Origin: Gammaproteobacteria bacterium
GTDB lineage: Bacteria; Pseudomonadota; Gammaproteobacteria; JAIEPX01
Assembly: GCA_019748175.1 (NCBI GenBank)
Contig: JAIEPX010000003.1
Location: 152,799 to 216,798, forward strand
Direction of reading: 5' to 3'
Length of the DNA: 64,000 bases
The notes under the pieces are model-generated. The model saw nothing but the letters and a program-made list of their open reading frames with translations, did not search any database and was not told where the DNA came from. The position numbers and the translations under genes are program-made. Below are positions 56,551-64,000 of this stretch, piece by piece. Every line of letters begins with the position of its first letter. Position 1 is the first letter of the stretch.

Positions 56551-57300
56551 ATGCAACACCAAATTTTTATTAGTTACGCAGGTCCAGATCAAGAGCTTGT
56601 AGAAAATTTTCGATCTGAACTAAAATTACGGGGAATCAATGCTTGGGTCTATTCCTTAGACAAAACAATAGGCTCTGAAATTTGGAACGAAATAGAAGAT
56701 AAGATCCAAGAAATAAGTTGTTGGATTTTTATTATCTCAAATCACAGTGTATCCTCTAATGGTCAACTAGGTGAGTTAAAACTTGTACTTCAAAAAGTGA
56801 CCTCTGCTGGTGTGCGTAATAGAATTATTCCGCTATTTTGAAATGAAATTAATCCATCAGATTGTCCAGAACCGTTTAATCAAATTAATGGTGAGTTTCT
56901 TGATGCTGAGTCTGTAAAGACAACAGCATTTAAGATAGCAGAAAGATTTTTCCCTGATCTATTGGAACGTGAATCACTAAAAGAATGGAAGTATCCTTGT
57001 CCCGGTGAATGGCTTAAAATTTCAAAAATGGATAGGTGCCTAGAGAAATCATCTTATCAATTAGGAGATAAACTTTACTTTCGAAAAATAAGCCCTATAA
57101 GATTGTTTGAGTGCTATTCACCGAAGATAAAGGGACTATATTCGATTTCGCCTGAAAATGTTGTACGTAGTGTCGATATTGAAGTTGAAAAAAATCACGG
57201 TTGCGATGTGCCATATGAGTATAGTGTTAGTGGAATGATTCATATAGAACAATTAGGTTGGGAAAAATGGTTGGTTGATAAGGGCGAAGCTAAGAAATAG
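56551..57300 (+). pseudogene. TIR-domain protein interrupted by in-frame TGA
   Basis: The first 96 codons read a TIR domain: HQIFISYAGPDQELVENFRS, then LRGINAWVYSLDKTIGSEIW, ISCWIFIISNHSVSSNGQLG with Glu following, and NRIIPLF. A TGA at 56839-56841 follows, and the same frame then stays open for another 153 codons, reading NEINPSDCPEPFNQING and on to a C-terminal domain I do not recognise (ending GWEKWLVDKGEAKK). TIR domains commonly read F-W-N at this point, so TGG to TGA explains the break. Intact TIR proteins are NAD-cleaving or signalling modules used in anti-phage defence or host interference. A truncated 96-residue product could still be made. The downstream part has no own good start. 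Confidence 0.75.
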
Positions 57301-57321
57301 AGCTGTCATAAAATCACGATC

Positions 57322-57391
57322 TTTATCACGTACGATAAAAAATAGAGATATAAGAGTCGGTTTTCGACAAAATTGTCACGCACGTGATAAA
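57322..57391. repeat. Pair of inverted TTTATCACGT motifs
   Basis: TTTATCACGTACG (57322-57334) and CGCACGTGATAAA (57379-57391) are inverted copies with one mismatch, 44 bp apart, downstream of the broken TIR gene. Function unknown. Confidence 0.4.
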
Positions 57392-57521
57392 AATGAATGG
57401 AGCGTCCTTAATTAGTCATATTTATTCTCAAAGACAATATATTTAGGACATATAGTCTGATAAATTGTGATGGCTAACACCATAGGGTGTACACGATGAA
57501 GTGATCAAGAGATAAGTGTGG

Positions 57522-57725
57522 TCAGATCGATTTTTCTGGTATTGGTGGTATTGATGCCCAATATGATACATATTGAGCTATCAGAGTGCTATCTCTTGGC
57601 TCACGGTACCATGACTTACTCGCATCAACATATTGAGCAAAAAATACATCTCCAGGAACAGAGCATGCAAGAACGCGTTCACCCTCCTTGGGCAATTTAT
57701 CATTAGCACTAGTCCAGAAATTCAT
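57522..57725 (-). CDS. DUF551-like small protein
   Basis: 67 residues. FWTSANDKLPKEGERVLACS at the start and YWASIPPIPEKSI at the end follow the DUF551 pattern (W-S..D.LP..G..VL...W..LP..P), a family seen mostly in phages and mobile DNA. A strong RBS (AAGGAGG) precedes ATG 57725. The function of the family is unknown. It is divergent from the HipB-like gene, and the presence of a phage-type gene supports mobile origin for this stretch. Confidence 0.7.
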   Translation of the reverse strand: MNFWTSANDKLPKEGERVLACSVPGDVFFAQYVDASKSWYREPRDSTLIAQYVSYWASIPPIPEKSI

Positions 57726-57859
57726 TTACATCCTCCTTAAGAAACGCCATGTGGCAATATGCATCTGTGATTGATTGTGCTCAGTGCTAATATAAAGAAG
57801 CGGCACCTAATTTAATTATAGTATATGTTCCCACAATATCCAGTTTATTATTTTATTGA

Positions 57860-57913
57860 GACTTACCCGCCACAGGGGGTAAATTATATTTTACCCCCTG
57901 TGGCGGGTAAGTC
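57860..57913. promoter_or_regulatory. 24-bp perfect palindrome before the HipB-like gene
   Basis: Arms 57860-57883 and 57890-57913 are exact reverse complements (GACTTACCCGCCACAGGGGG and on) around TTATAT. The right arm ends 3 bp before the first ATG of the regulator gene, leaving no separate RBS outside it. A -10-like TATATT lies in the centre. It is a likely operator and could fold in the mRNA. Confidence 0.65.
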
Positions 57914-57916
57914 AAA

Positions 57917-58174
57917 ATGATGGAGAAACGAAAGAAGCTTATTATATCGCCAAAAGTATTAGCGATCTGTGTGATTGATCGCCGTATAAAATTAAAATTA
58001 AGCCAAGCAGAAGTTGCAGATCTAGTGGGATTGAAGCAGCAAACAATTTCACACTTTGAGACTCATCCTGAAGGGACTAGGATTGAAACCTTATTTCGCA
58101 TTCTTTTTGCTGTTAATTTGGATTTGCGTTTGCTAGGAAAAGAAGAAACAAATAATAGTGAAACGGAGTGGTAG
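57917..58174 (+). CDS. HipB-like XRE-family regulator, no HipA partner
   Basis: 85 residues. KLSQAEVADLVGLKQQTISH is a standard Cro/C1 helix-turn-helix, and FRILFAVNLDLRLLGKEE is the C-terminal strand typical of HipB antitoxins (AxxLxLxL). Two adjacent ATG codons (57917 and 57920) could start it. HipB normally represses hipBA and neutralises the HipA kinase. Here no HipA follows; the next gene starts ~420 bp downstream and is unrelated. A perfect 24-bp palindrome directly before the start is the likely operator. It is either an orphan antitoxin or a stand-alone regulator. Confidence 0.75.
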   Translation: MMEKRKKLIISPKVLAICVIDRRIKLKLSQAEVADLVGLKQQTISHFETHPEGTRIETLFRILFAVNLDLRLLGKEETNNSETEW

Positions 58175-58597
58175 ATAATAGAGTCTGTATGCTAACGTAG
58201 AGTTGGACTGTGTCTTCCGTCTTTTAATCTAACTAAATGCACCAAAGTAACATTTGGTTGGGAATTTTTTTATACATGATTTTATAGTTGTAATGATTAC
58301 AAAGCTTATTAACTGAATAATGTTGTGAAGTTTTAAAGCAGAATATCATAAAATTAATAAATAGAGATCATATAATATCTCGATTAGAGATTATGGGGAA
58401 ATGTTTCTTAAAAAAAGAATAAAAATGGTGCGGTCATCCAGTTCGTGAGTAATTTTACGGATTTTCATATTTTGCTTCATCCTTTAATTTTTAGTTGTGT
58501 CACGAATATATAAGACAAAAAATGTGTCTATAAGTTCGAGACATAAAATACATACTGCTATGTGTGCATAAATTAACTAATTATGAGGAATTGTAAT
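58175..58597. other. AT-rich gap with no gene seen
   Basis: I see no coding sequence or clear structure. If hipA was once here, no recognisable remnant remains. Confidence 0.5.
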
Positions 58598-60544
58598 ATG
58601 AAAAATTATCCTGAAATGTCCGTTACTCAAGAGAAAGCTTTAATTGAAGCGACACATTATTTTGGTAAATTGGTAACGAAAGCTGTTGTTGATCCAGAAC
58701 AAAATAAGAAGAGTATTACACTAGGAAATAAATTAAGTGCAGCGGGAAATGTTGTAAAAGCTGATGGTTCTCCTGCCGGAGCAGATGAATTTGCTAGGAA
58801 CGTTGACGGTAGTATTAAAGGTAGTGATGGTAAGGTTTATGTGAGTTATGAAAATTATCAGGCAAGTCGTATAGCGTTAATCGAAGCATTAACTAAGCGA
58901 ATGAATCAAGGAAATGTGATAAATGTTTTAAGAGTGAATCCAATTGACCCAGTAATACAAGGTTTGGGTTATGTAGCAGTACCTCCTGCCGCAGGCGGTC
59001 CGCAAGAAAATTATGCTGCGACAACAAAAAAAGCAGAAATCGAATTAGGTAATGGTCCTAACAGTAATCGAGTCAAAATAAACGATCAAGGATCGATTAT
59101 TCATAATTTAGTCAAAGGGATACTTAATAGTAATTATGCTGAAAAAATCTTACCTGCCGCTAAAGAATTTATAAGTGCGAAAATGGGGGTTAATTTTCAA
59201 GATTCTATTAATTTGGAGAAAGCTCGCGTATTTGCTTTGGCTGCTGATCGAGCTAAAGATCATTATTTGCTGGCATTTGATGATCCAGCAGTAATCGATT
59301 TATTGATTAACACACCCGCTGGAACTTTGGCTACTTCAAAGAATATCCTAAGGACCTACACCAGAGCTCCTAGTTTGAATGCTGCTCTATCAGTTCCACC
59401 TGATAATGCGAATGCGGCAAATGCTGTATTTTCCCCGCGTGCAGACGAAATTGCTGATGCAATTGCTGAATTTGTATTCAATCAATTAAATATGGTCAAT
59501 TTGGCAGCATCAGAAGTAATTAAAAATTCATTGCAAGGGTATGTTGTCAAAGCAGAAATCAAAACCATTGCTGGTCCTATCAGCATTGATACAACAGAGA
59601 TTATTCCAGATTTGGCATTAGATGCAGCAAAAAATCTACTTGAACAGCAACCAGCGGCAACAGGGGTTCAAGCTAGAGATGCAGCAGTGCTAGCCTCAAA
59701 TGAGCTCGCAGCGAAAGTTACAGCAGCAATTAATAAACCTGGTTCAATGGATGATGATCATCTAAAGTTATTACGTTCTCGTGCTGAAATAGCTTTAAAC
59801 ACTGTGGGCAAAATGAATGTAAAACTGGGTGACCTACCAAATATTTCAGCTTCCAATCTGATTGCTGCAATGGTCACATCAGTGAATCAAATTCCTGCAC
59901 CGGTCACCCCAACGGATGATCAAAAGTTAAATTATTTAAACAATTTGTTACAAACAGTGAAATCAACAGCTGATTCAAAAGATGTTGAGAAAGCAAAGAG
60001 TACCGATATGTTTTCTGCACTTAAAGATCTATCAGATGTGTTACTGAAAAATTATGGTAAAGATGTTTTCTCTAATGATCAATTGAAATCTTTACAAGGT
60101 AATATCGATGGACTTTTAGATGTGTTGGACAAAGCTGCAGAGAATTCCAGTAATAAAAAAGTACCGGCTCTTTTATCTGCACTAGGACTTGGAATTTCAG
60201 CACTTGCAGTACAACTAGGTACTCAAAAGGACTTTACGCCAGCATCGATCGCTATAATTGCAGTAGATGTTATTGCCGCTATTGTGACACCATTGATAGC
60301 ACACTATAAAGTTGATGTTCCTCAAAATCAAAAGACTGATCAGAACAAACAATTGGCTACTCAGCTTAAAGCGCAATTAAGTGGGGAGGCTGATACAAAG
60401 GCAGTTCAATATAATAACAGTGTTGCAAGTCTAATTGATAAATTTAAAACTAAGAACACTAACTCAAAAACAGCTGAGAGATTCACCCCATTTATTGAAG
60501 AACTTGCCGCTTCCAAAGCTGCAATGGCAAAAGGTGGTGTATAA
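58598..60544 (+). CDS. Ala-rich helical protein with C-terminal membrane hairpin, unknown
   Basis: 648 residues from ATG 58598, chosen because GAGGAA lies upstream; the ATG at 58583 overlaps that RBS. No family recognised. Most of the length is Ala/Asn/Asp-rich helix. Residues ~522-540 (VPALLSALGLGISALAVQLG) and ~546-568 (PASIAIIAVDVIAAIVTPLI) form two hydrophobic segments joined by a short polar turn, followed by ~70 polar residues. No signal peptide. This layout, with a late membrane hairpin, is seen in translocated proteins that insert into host membranes and in pore-forming toxins, but neither is shown here. A good terminator follows. Confidence 0.65.
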   Translation: MKNYPEMSVTQEKALIEATHYFGKLVTKAVVDPEQNKKSITLGNKLSAAGNVVKADGSPAGADEFARNVDGSIKGSDGKVYVSYENYQASRIALIEALTKRMNQGNVINVLRVNPIDPVIQGLGYVAVPPAAGGPQENYAATTKKAEIELGNGPNSNRVKINDQGSIIHNLVKGILNSNYAEKILPAAKEFISAKMGVNFQDSINLEKARVFALAADRAKDHYLLAFDDPAVIDLLINTPAGTLATSKNILRTYTRAPSLNAALSVPPDNANAANAVFSPRADEIADAIAEFVFNQLNMVNLAASEVIKNSLQGYVVKAEIKTIAGPISIDTTEIIPDLALDAAKNLLEQQPAATGVQARDAAVLASNELAAKVTAAINKPGSMDDDHLKLLRSRAEIALNTVGKMNVKLGDLPNISASNLIAAMVTSVNQIPAPVTPTDDQKLNYLNNLLQTVKSTADSKDVEKAKSTDMFSALKDLSDVLLKNYGKDVFSNDQLKSLQGNIDGLLDVLDKAAENSSNKKVPALLSALGLGISALAVQLGTQKDFTPASIAIIAVDVIAAIVTPLIAHYKVDVPQNQKTDQNKQLATQLKAQLSGEADTKAVQYNNSVASLIDKFKTKNTNSKTAERFTPFIEELAASKAAMAKGGV

Positions 60545-60579
60545 TTTGTTGTGATTGTTTTAGATGTATAAATAAGTAT

Positions 60580-60606
60580 AACCTGTCTGGTCTCAGGCAG
60601 GTTTTA
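60580..60606 (+). terminator. Intrinsic terminator after the 648-residue protein gene
   Basis: AACCTG-T-CTG-GTCT-CAG-G-CAGGTT forms a 9-bp stem with one internal mismatch and is followed by TTTT, 36 bp after the stop codon. Confidence 0.75.
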
Positions 60607-60621
60607 CAACTTCACTAAATA

Positions 60622-60649
60622 GGCGTCGCGTCTTGAGTTGAGAGAGGTT
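60622..60649 (-). repeat. Dispersed intergenic repeat, copy 4 (inverted)
   Basis: GGCGTCGCGTCTTGAGTTGA followed by GAGAGGTT, the reverse complement of the family consensus. It faces copy 5. Confidence 0.75.
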
Positions 60650-60809
60650 ACGCAGTTTTGGAAATTGAGTTAAATCAAATGTTGTTGAATTTCAATCAGA
60701 TCTAGCACTTAGTCGTTTTTGTAAAATTCTAAAAATACCCATAAAGCACAATAATGAAATTTGGATATTATAAGGTCGGCTTTCATTTTGAAAAAGAAGG
60801 AATTGAAGG

Positions 60810-60838
60810 AAACCTCTCACAACTCAAGACGCTACGCC
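60810..60838 (+). repeat. Dispersed intergenic repeat, copy 5
   Basis: Contains CCTCTCACAACTCAAGACGC and TACGCC. With copy 4 it forms an inverted pair enclosing ~160 bp without a gene. Confidence 0.75.
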
Positions 60839-60852
60839 GTCATACAGAGGTC

Positions 60853-60872
60853 AGGGGGCATAAATGCCCCCT
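60853..60872. other. G/C-rich hairpin
   Basis: AGGGGGCA and TGCCCCCT pair around a 4-nt loop. It is followed by TTATCC on the plus strand and may end transcription in this convergent gap. The rest of 60873-61020 shows a weak CAATGGT/ACCATTG hairpin only. Confidence 0.4.
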
Positions 60873-61020
60873 TATCCTCATTAACCACACACATGCCGAG
60901 ACTTAAGTGCACTTGCTAGCTAACATACAACGCGTTCACCCCTCCCTCAATGGTTAGGATCACCATTGGATGAGATGACTATATAGGAAAACGAATAGGG
61001 AAAGATACCGTAAAAAATAC

Positions 61021-62976
61021 CTATTTACTTTGAGATAGGGGAACAGAACCACTATATTGAGAACTTGCCGTAGAGTGATAATCAGCTACAGGTATTGGGT
61101 GCGGATAATATCTGAAATTATTGAGTAAAGTGATGTCATTATCGAGTAGCTCAATAATTTTTTGAATATAAAAAAAACATCCGAGTAGAGGGAGTTGCTG
61201 GCTAGCGGGCCGTACTACGGGGACCATAAATTCTTGCCCCTCTTCTTCGTCACCAACGGCCGGACTGTTCATAGGAAAAAAACTTAAAGACACTGATTTA
61301 GACCTTTTTCTCGTTTGAGACTGCGCTTCTTCTTCGCCCTCTTCATTCTGAAATTCCACGGCAGAACAGATGAGTCTACAGGCTGTTTTAATTAGATATA
61401 GTTTTCGTTTTTCTTTAGTGGCGGTGTCTTGATATCTGTGTGCTAGTGTCTCTAATTTAAGAATTAATGAATCATCATGATGACTATTATGCTCAAAAAA
61501 GGAACCACTTATAGACATTGTTTGTTGAGATGTAGACCGATTAGATGATTGTTTATTAAAAAAACCAGTAAAAAATCTATGAATTGTAAAGATTGGACTT
61601 ATGGGATCCCATGAAAGTTTTGCATCCAAACATAATTGTAATATCAGTTCATCATAATGTTTGTATTCATCCATGAAATTATTTAAAAAATTGGCATAGG
61701 GTCCTAACTCAAAAGTAGATTGCTTTTCTGCGTCGCGCTTTTTTTCATCATTCAAAGTGGCTTTCATAGCTTCAATGACAAATTTATCACCTCTATCTTT
61801 TGGTACCGCTGAGTTAATAAATTTCATTCGTGCAATTGATGTATCCTGAAGCGGTAGAAGTCGAGAGTTATCACCGGTTAATTTTCCGGAAAATAATGCA
61901 GCTGATTTATCTTGTTGTGCCTCTCTTGGATTAACTTTTTCTGCTTGTAAATAAACGCATGAGACGTTAGATACAGAATCTTTAATGTCGAGTTCTCTAC
62001 ATACACAAGAGAGTATGTTTTTACCTGTGTCTAATAGCATGCTGAGAGGACCAGGATACATCATAGCAACGGTTTTTGTTTCGCCAGGGACTGTTTTGGG
62101 TAATATTTTACAATGGATCATTACGTCTTCAATAAGAACGTAGGCAAGGTCATTGACTTTAACATCTAATGACCAATTTTTAAAAGTTCCACTTTCGTAT
62201 AATTTTTCAATTTCAGTCGGAAATTTTTTATCGCCAGGTTTTCGATTGTTAATAGCTCGGGCCCCTAATTTAAAAGCTTGCTCTAGTTTGTTAACAATTT
62301 GCATCACCGTAGGGTCTTTATAATGATGTTTCAAAGTGGCCCAACGAACGGTAGCAGACCTTCTCATTCGGAGTAAGATATCAACGTCTTTTTGTTCGAA
62401 TTTTTCATTCTTGCTGAATAATTGATAATATGTTCTTTCCAGTTCACGACCTTTTTCGATGAATTCACTCTCATGGGTCGTTAATCTTTCATCTTGTAAA
62501 AGTAAATTACATTGTCCGTTGGACATATTAAGATCAATTTCGACCGAATCAATTTTATTTAATGCTTGAGTAACTTCAGCATCAATCAATACAGCATCCC
62601 ATTTCAACGTAATTTTTTTAGGTGATATTGCTTCTTTAGATAATTGTTCTTGAATCCAATATTCATAGCCATCCCGTAAATTTTGTAAGCAAGCGACTTG
62701 TGAAGCTGCAGAGGCACCTTCATGGTACGGTTGTCCTACGCTTAAAGGCACATAAATGGTAATGGGTTCATGACAATGTTTAAAGAATTGTTTCAGATCA
62801 TTTGTATGTATGAAATATTCACTAGGTCCGTGACTTGGTTGTAGTTCTTTTTTTCTTGGATCTAATCGATTAGCTTTTACACGCTTCACCATATCAATTA
62901 ATAAGCCTGCAAACTTAATACACAAATCTAAATCAGGCAAATTTTGCTCGTGTAATTCGTATACACCTTCTTTCAT
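61021..62976 (-). CDS. Hypothetical protein next to the F-box gene, putative effector
   Basis: 651 residues from ATG 62976, with AAGGA ~10 nt upstream; a GTG at 62985 is too close to that RBS. No family recognised. It is cytoplasmic, mixed alpha/beta, with a helical middle. Residues ~545-580 are acidic then basic (EEGEEEAQSQTRKRSKSVSL), giving an NLS-like RKRSKS cluster; the C-terminus is Ser/Tyr-rich (YHSTASSQYSGSVPLSQSK). It lies 81 bp downstream of the F-box gene on the same strand, so the two may be an operon whose products act together. A host-directed role is inferred only from the neighbour and tail. Confidence 0.6.
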   Translation of the reverse strand: MKEGVYELHEQNLPDLDLCIKFAGLLIDMVKRVKANRLDPRKKELQPSHGPSEYFIHTNDLKQFFKHCHEPITIYVPLSVGQPYHEGASAASQVACLQNLRDGYEYWIQEQLSKEAISPKKITLKWDAVLIDAEVTQALNKIDSVEIDLNMSNGQCNLLLQDERLTTHESEFIEKGRELERTYYQLFSKNEKFEQKDVDILLRMRRSATVRWATLKHHYKDPTVMQIVNKLEQAFKLGARAINNRKPGDKKFPTEIEKLYESGTFKNWSLDVKVNDLAYVLIEDVMIHCKILPKTVPGETKTVAMMYPGPLSMLLDTGKNILSCVCRELDIKDSVSNVSCVYLQAEKVNPREAQQDKSAALFSGKLTGDNSRLLPLQDTSIARMKFINSAVPKDRGDKFVIEAMKATLNDEKKRDAEKQSTFELGPYANFLNNFMDEYKHYDELILQLCLDAKLSWDPISPIFTIHRFFTGFFNKQSSNRSTSQQTMSISGSFFEHNSHHDDSLILKLETLAHRYQDTATKEKRKLYLIKTACRLICSAVEFQNEEGEEEAQSQTRKRSKSVSLSFFPMNSPAVGDEEEGQEFMVPVVRPASQQLPLLGCFFYIQKIIELLDNDITLLNNFRYYPHPIPVADYHSTASSQYSGSVPLSQSK

Positions 62977-63057
62977 CGCACACACATCCTTGTAAACACA
63001 GCATTTACTATGACAAAATTCGAAATCTGTGTCAAACCGGATGGTTCGAATAGCTTC

Positions 63058-63630
63058 TTATTTTTTGTAAATGAATCTAAATGGTTCATTGTCTTCATGT
63101 TCGAGGGTTGGAGTATGTTCTTTAGAAGTATTGAGCACCGCCCGTGCTTTTTTTGCTTTTCTTTGATCGGACTCTCGATCACTTCTACAGTCTGATTTGA
63201 TTCTCAAATAAGTATGTCTAACTCCGTTGGCCCGAGTAATTGATTCTCCAAAATCGCAAGAACCATACCAAACATGTTTAACCTGTTTTTTATGTTCAAG
63301 TTGCGGCTTCGGAAATAAATGTGAAAGCAGCACCATTTGTCTTGCCAATTCAGAAAGATGTTGAGCTTGTATTAGTGGTAAAAGTGGTAATTTATCATGA
63401 TAAGCATTCTTGAAATGGGAACATATTTTTGTGAATCGATTTCCATCGTAAAATGTCATGGTATGGTAATCGCGAATAAATAGAGGGCGCCACACGTTAT
63501 CATGTTGACTTTGAGTTCTATTAAATTTATCAGTTTGCGCAAGTCGACCTAACTCTTGAATGGTAAGAAAGCTCAAAATGTAGAAATAAATATTTTTGTC
63601 CAGGTCTTTAAGGTGCATAATTTCATACAT
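63058..63630 (-). CDS. Small F-box protein, putative effector
   Basis: 190 residues from ATG 63630 (an ATG at 63618 is an alternative). Residues ~8-50 (LDKNIYFYILSFLTIQELGR, then LAQTDKFN and VWRPLFIRDY) match the F-box consensus, including the closing W..L. The rest is short and unrecognised; it ends with a basic cluster (QRKAKKARA) and an acidic stretch (TLEHEDNEP). F-box proteins recruit Skp1/Cullin1 in eukaryotes, so a host-directed function is expected. Legionella has similar short F-box effectors. It is upstream of the 651-residue protein gene on the same strand. Confidence 0.7.
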   Translation of the reverse strand: MYEIMHLKDLDKNIYFYILSFLTIQELGRLAQTDKFNRTQSQHDNVWRPLFIRDYHTMTFYDGNRFTKICSHFKNAYHDKLPLLPLIQAQHLSELARQMVLLSHLFPKPQLEHKKQVKHVWYGSCDFGESITRANGVRHTYLRIKSDCRSDRESDQRKAKKARAVLNTSKEHTPTLEHEDNEPFRFIYKK

Positions 63631-63701
63631 TCCCTATTGAATAAGGATTCAGCATAGAGTGTATGAAATTTTATTGACAGGGTATTTTATTCCTAGGATA
63701 T

Positions 63702-63791
63702 TGCTCACATCAGTGGTTCCGCCAAGGCAAATCATTTGCATTCAGGGCCTTAGAAGAGCTTCCTTTCACGATGAGGGGTTTTAGGGGAGAG
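63702..63791 (+). repeat. 90-bp direct repeat, copy A
   Basis: From TGCTCACATCAGTGGTTCCG to TTTTAGGGGAGAG. Identical to 63911-64000 except T/C at position 12. The end overlaps a hairpin (AGGGGAGAGAATC with GATTCTCCCCCCT, 63783-63810). Confidence 0.85.
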
Positions 63792-63826
63792 AATCGTGAT
63801 TCTCCCCCCTAAATATAAAAAAGGAA

Positions 63827-63908
63827 GCATCTCCCGGTTTTATAATCAACAGTTATGAATACAGGCATTAAGTGACCAAAACACCCAAAATATATAAACG
63901 GGAGATGC
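63827..63908. repeat. MITE-like element, second copy
   Basis: GCATCTCCCGGTTT and AAACGGGAGATGC terminal inverted repeats around an AT-rich centre that, like the copy at 48177, contains AATCAACAG near the left end. It sits between the two 90-bp direct repeats. Confidence 0.7.
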
Positions 63909-63910
63909 TG

Positions 63911-64000
63911 TGCTCACATCAGCGGTTCCGCCAAGGCAAATCATTTGCATTCAGGGCCTTAGAAGAGCTTCCTTTCACGATGAGGGGTTTTAGGGGAGAG
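63911..64000 (+). repeat. 90-bp direct repeat, copy B, cut by the window end
   Basis: Same as copy A with one mismatch. The window ends exactly where copy A begins to differ, so further extension cannot be judged. Confidence 0.8.

Noticed and set aside
56839..56841. Selenocysteine codon in the TIR gene
   Set aside because: TIR proteins are not selenoproteins, the position fits Trp, and I see no convincing bacterial SECIS hairpin just downstream.
57518..57706. Plus-strand frame antisense to the DUF551 gene
   Set aside because: The minus strand has a recognisable family and a strong RBS; the plus frame has neither.
63702..64000. CRISPR array at the right edge
   Set aside because: The repeat is 90 bp with only two copies, and the intervening DNA is an element with terminal inverted repeats, not a spacer.

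Overview
The window looks like the replication-origin region of a low-GC gammaproteobacterium, most likely a host-associated member of the Legionellales (Legionella/Coxiella/Berkiella-like). The core genes support this: rpmH-rnpA-yidD-yidC-mnmE on the minus strand at 18.9-22.7 kb, dnaA-dnaN-recF and gyrB on the plus strand at 48.3-55.7 kb, three parS-like sites around the end of recF, and an oriC-like cluster of three perfect DnaA boxes beside an AT-rich stretch at 32.37-32.55 kb. Core genes point away from that oriC on both sides. The blocks that usually sit together (rpmH...dnaA and recF-gyrB) are pushed apart by accessory DNA. No rRNA, tRNA, CRISPR array or recognisable insertion sequence was seen.

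Left arm, 0-18.9 kb: an amber-interrupted NlpC/P60-type cell-wall hydrolase gene that runs off the left edge; a 1534-residue beta-propeller/OTU-like giant protein; a LuxR-type regulator behind a near-consensus promoter overlapped by a perfect palindrome; an exported yeast-type cytosine deaminase; a U-box-like protein; a VapBC-type toxin-antitoxin pair; a class V aminotransferase next to an AlbA_2/Schlafen-type regulator with an array of repeated operator-like sites; two small envelope proteins preceded by the same sites; a decayed short-chain dehydrogenase; and a beta-carbonic anhydrase divergent from a SulP anion transporter.

Middle, 22.7-48 kb: a membrane-anchored HAD hydrolase, an F-box/ankyrin protein, a 1789-residue NACHT-pentapeptide-WD40-TIR/SEFIR-like STAND protein, oriC, two universal stress proteins, an RND efflux pump with its adaptor, a GT2-like glycosyltransferase, miaE, an AAA_14/DUF4143 ATPase behind a palindromic operator array, a cluster holding two unknown proteins, a TcdA/TcdB-type glycosyltransferase and an LRR protein, then a dihydroorotate-dehydrogenase-like enzyme and a VanX-type dipeptidase.

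Right arm, 48-64 kb: dnaA, dnaN, recF, then a palindromic element and an unknown gene inserted before gyrB, guanine deaminase, a TIR-domain gene broken by an in-frame TGA, a DUF551 protein, an orphan HipB-like regulator with a 24-bp perfect palindrome, an Ala-rich protein with a membrane hairpin, and two further accessory proteins, one with an F-box. The OTU, U-box, F-box, ankyrin, NACHT/WD40, TcdA-like and LRR proteins suggest a repertoire of proteins translocated into eukaryotic cells. No secretion system lies in the window, so translocation is inference.

Repeats are prominent: a ~29-bp dispersed intergenic repeat (five copies), a ~83-bp element with terminal inverted repeats (two copies, one immediately upstream of dnaA), a 90-bp direct repeat at the right edge, and a ~197-bp palindromic element between recF and gyrB. 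Three genes carry nonsense or frameshift damage, which fits ongoing gene decay.
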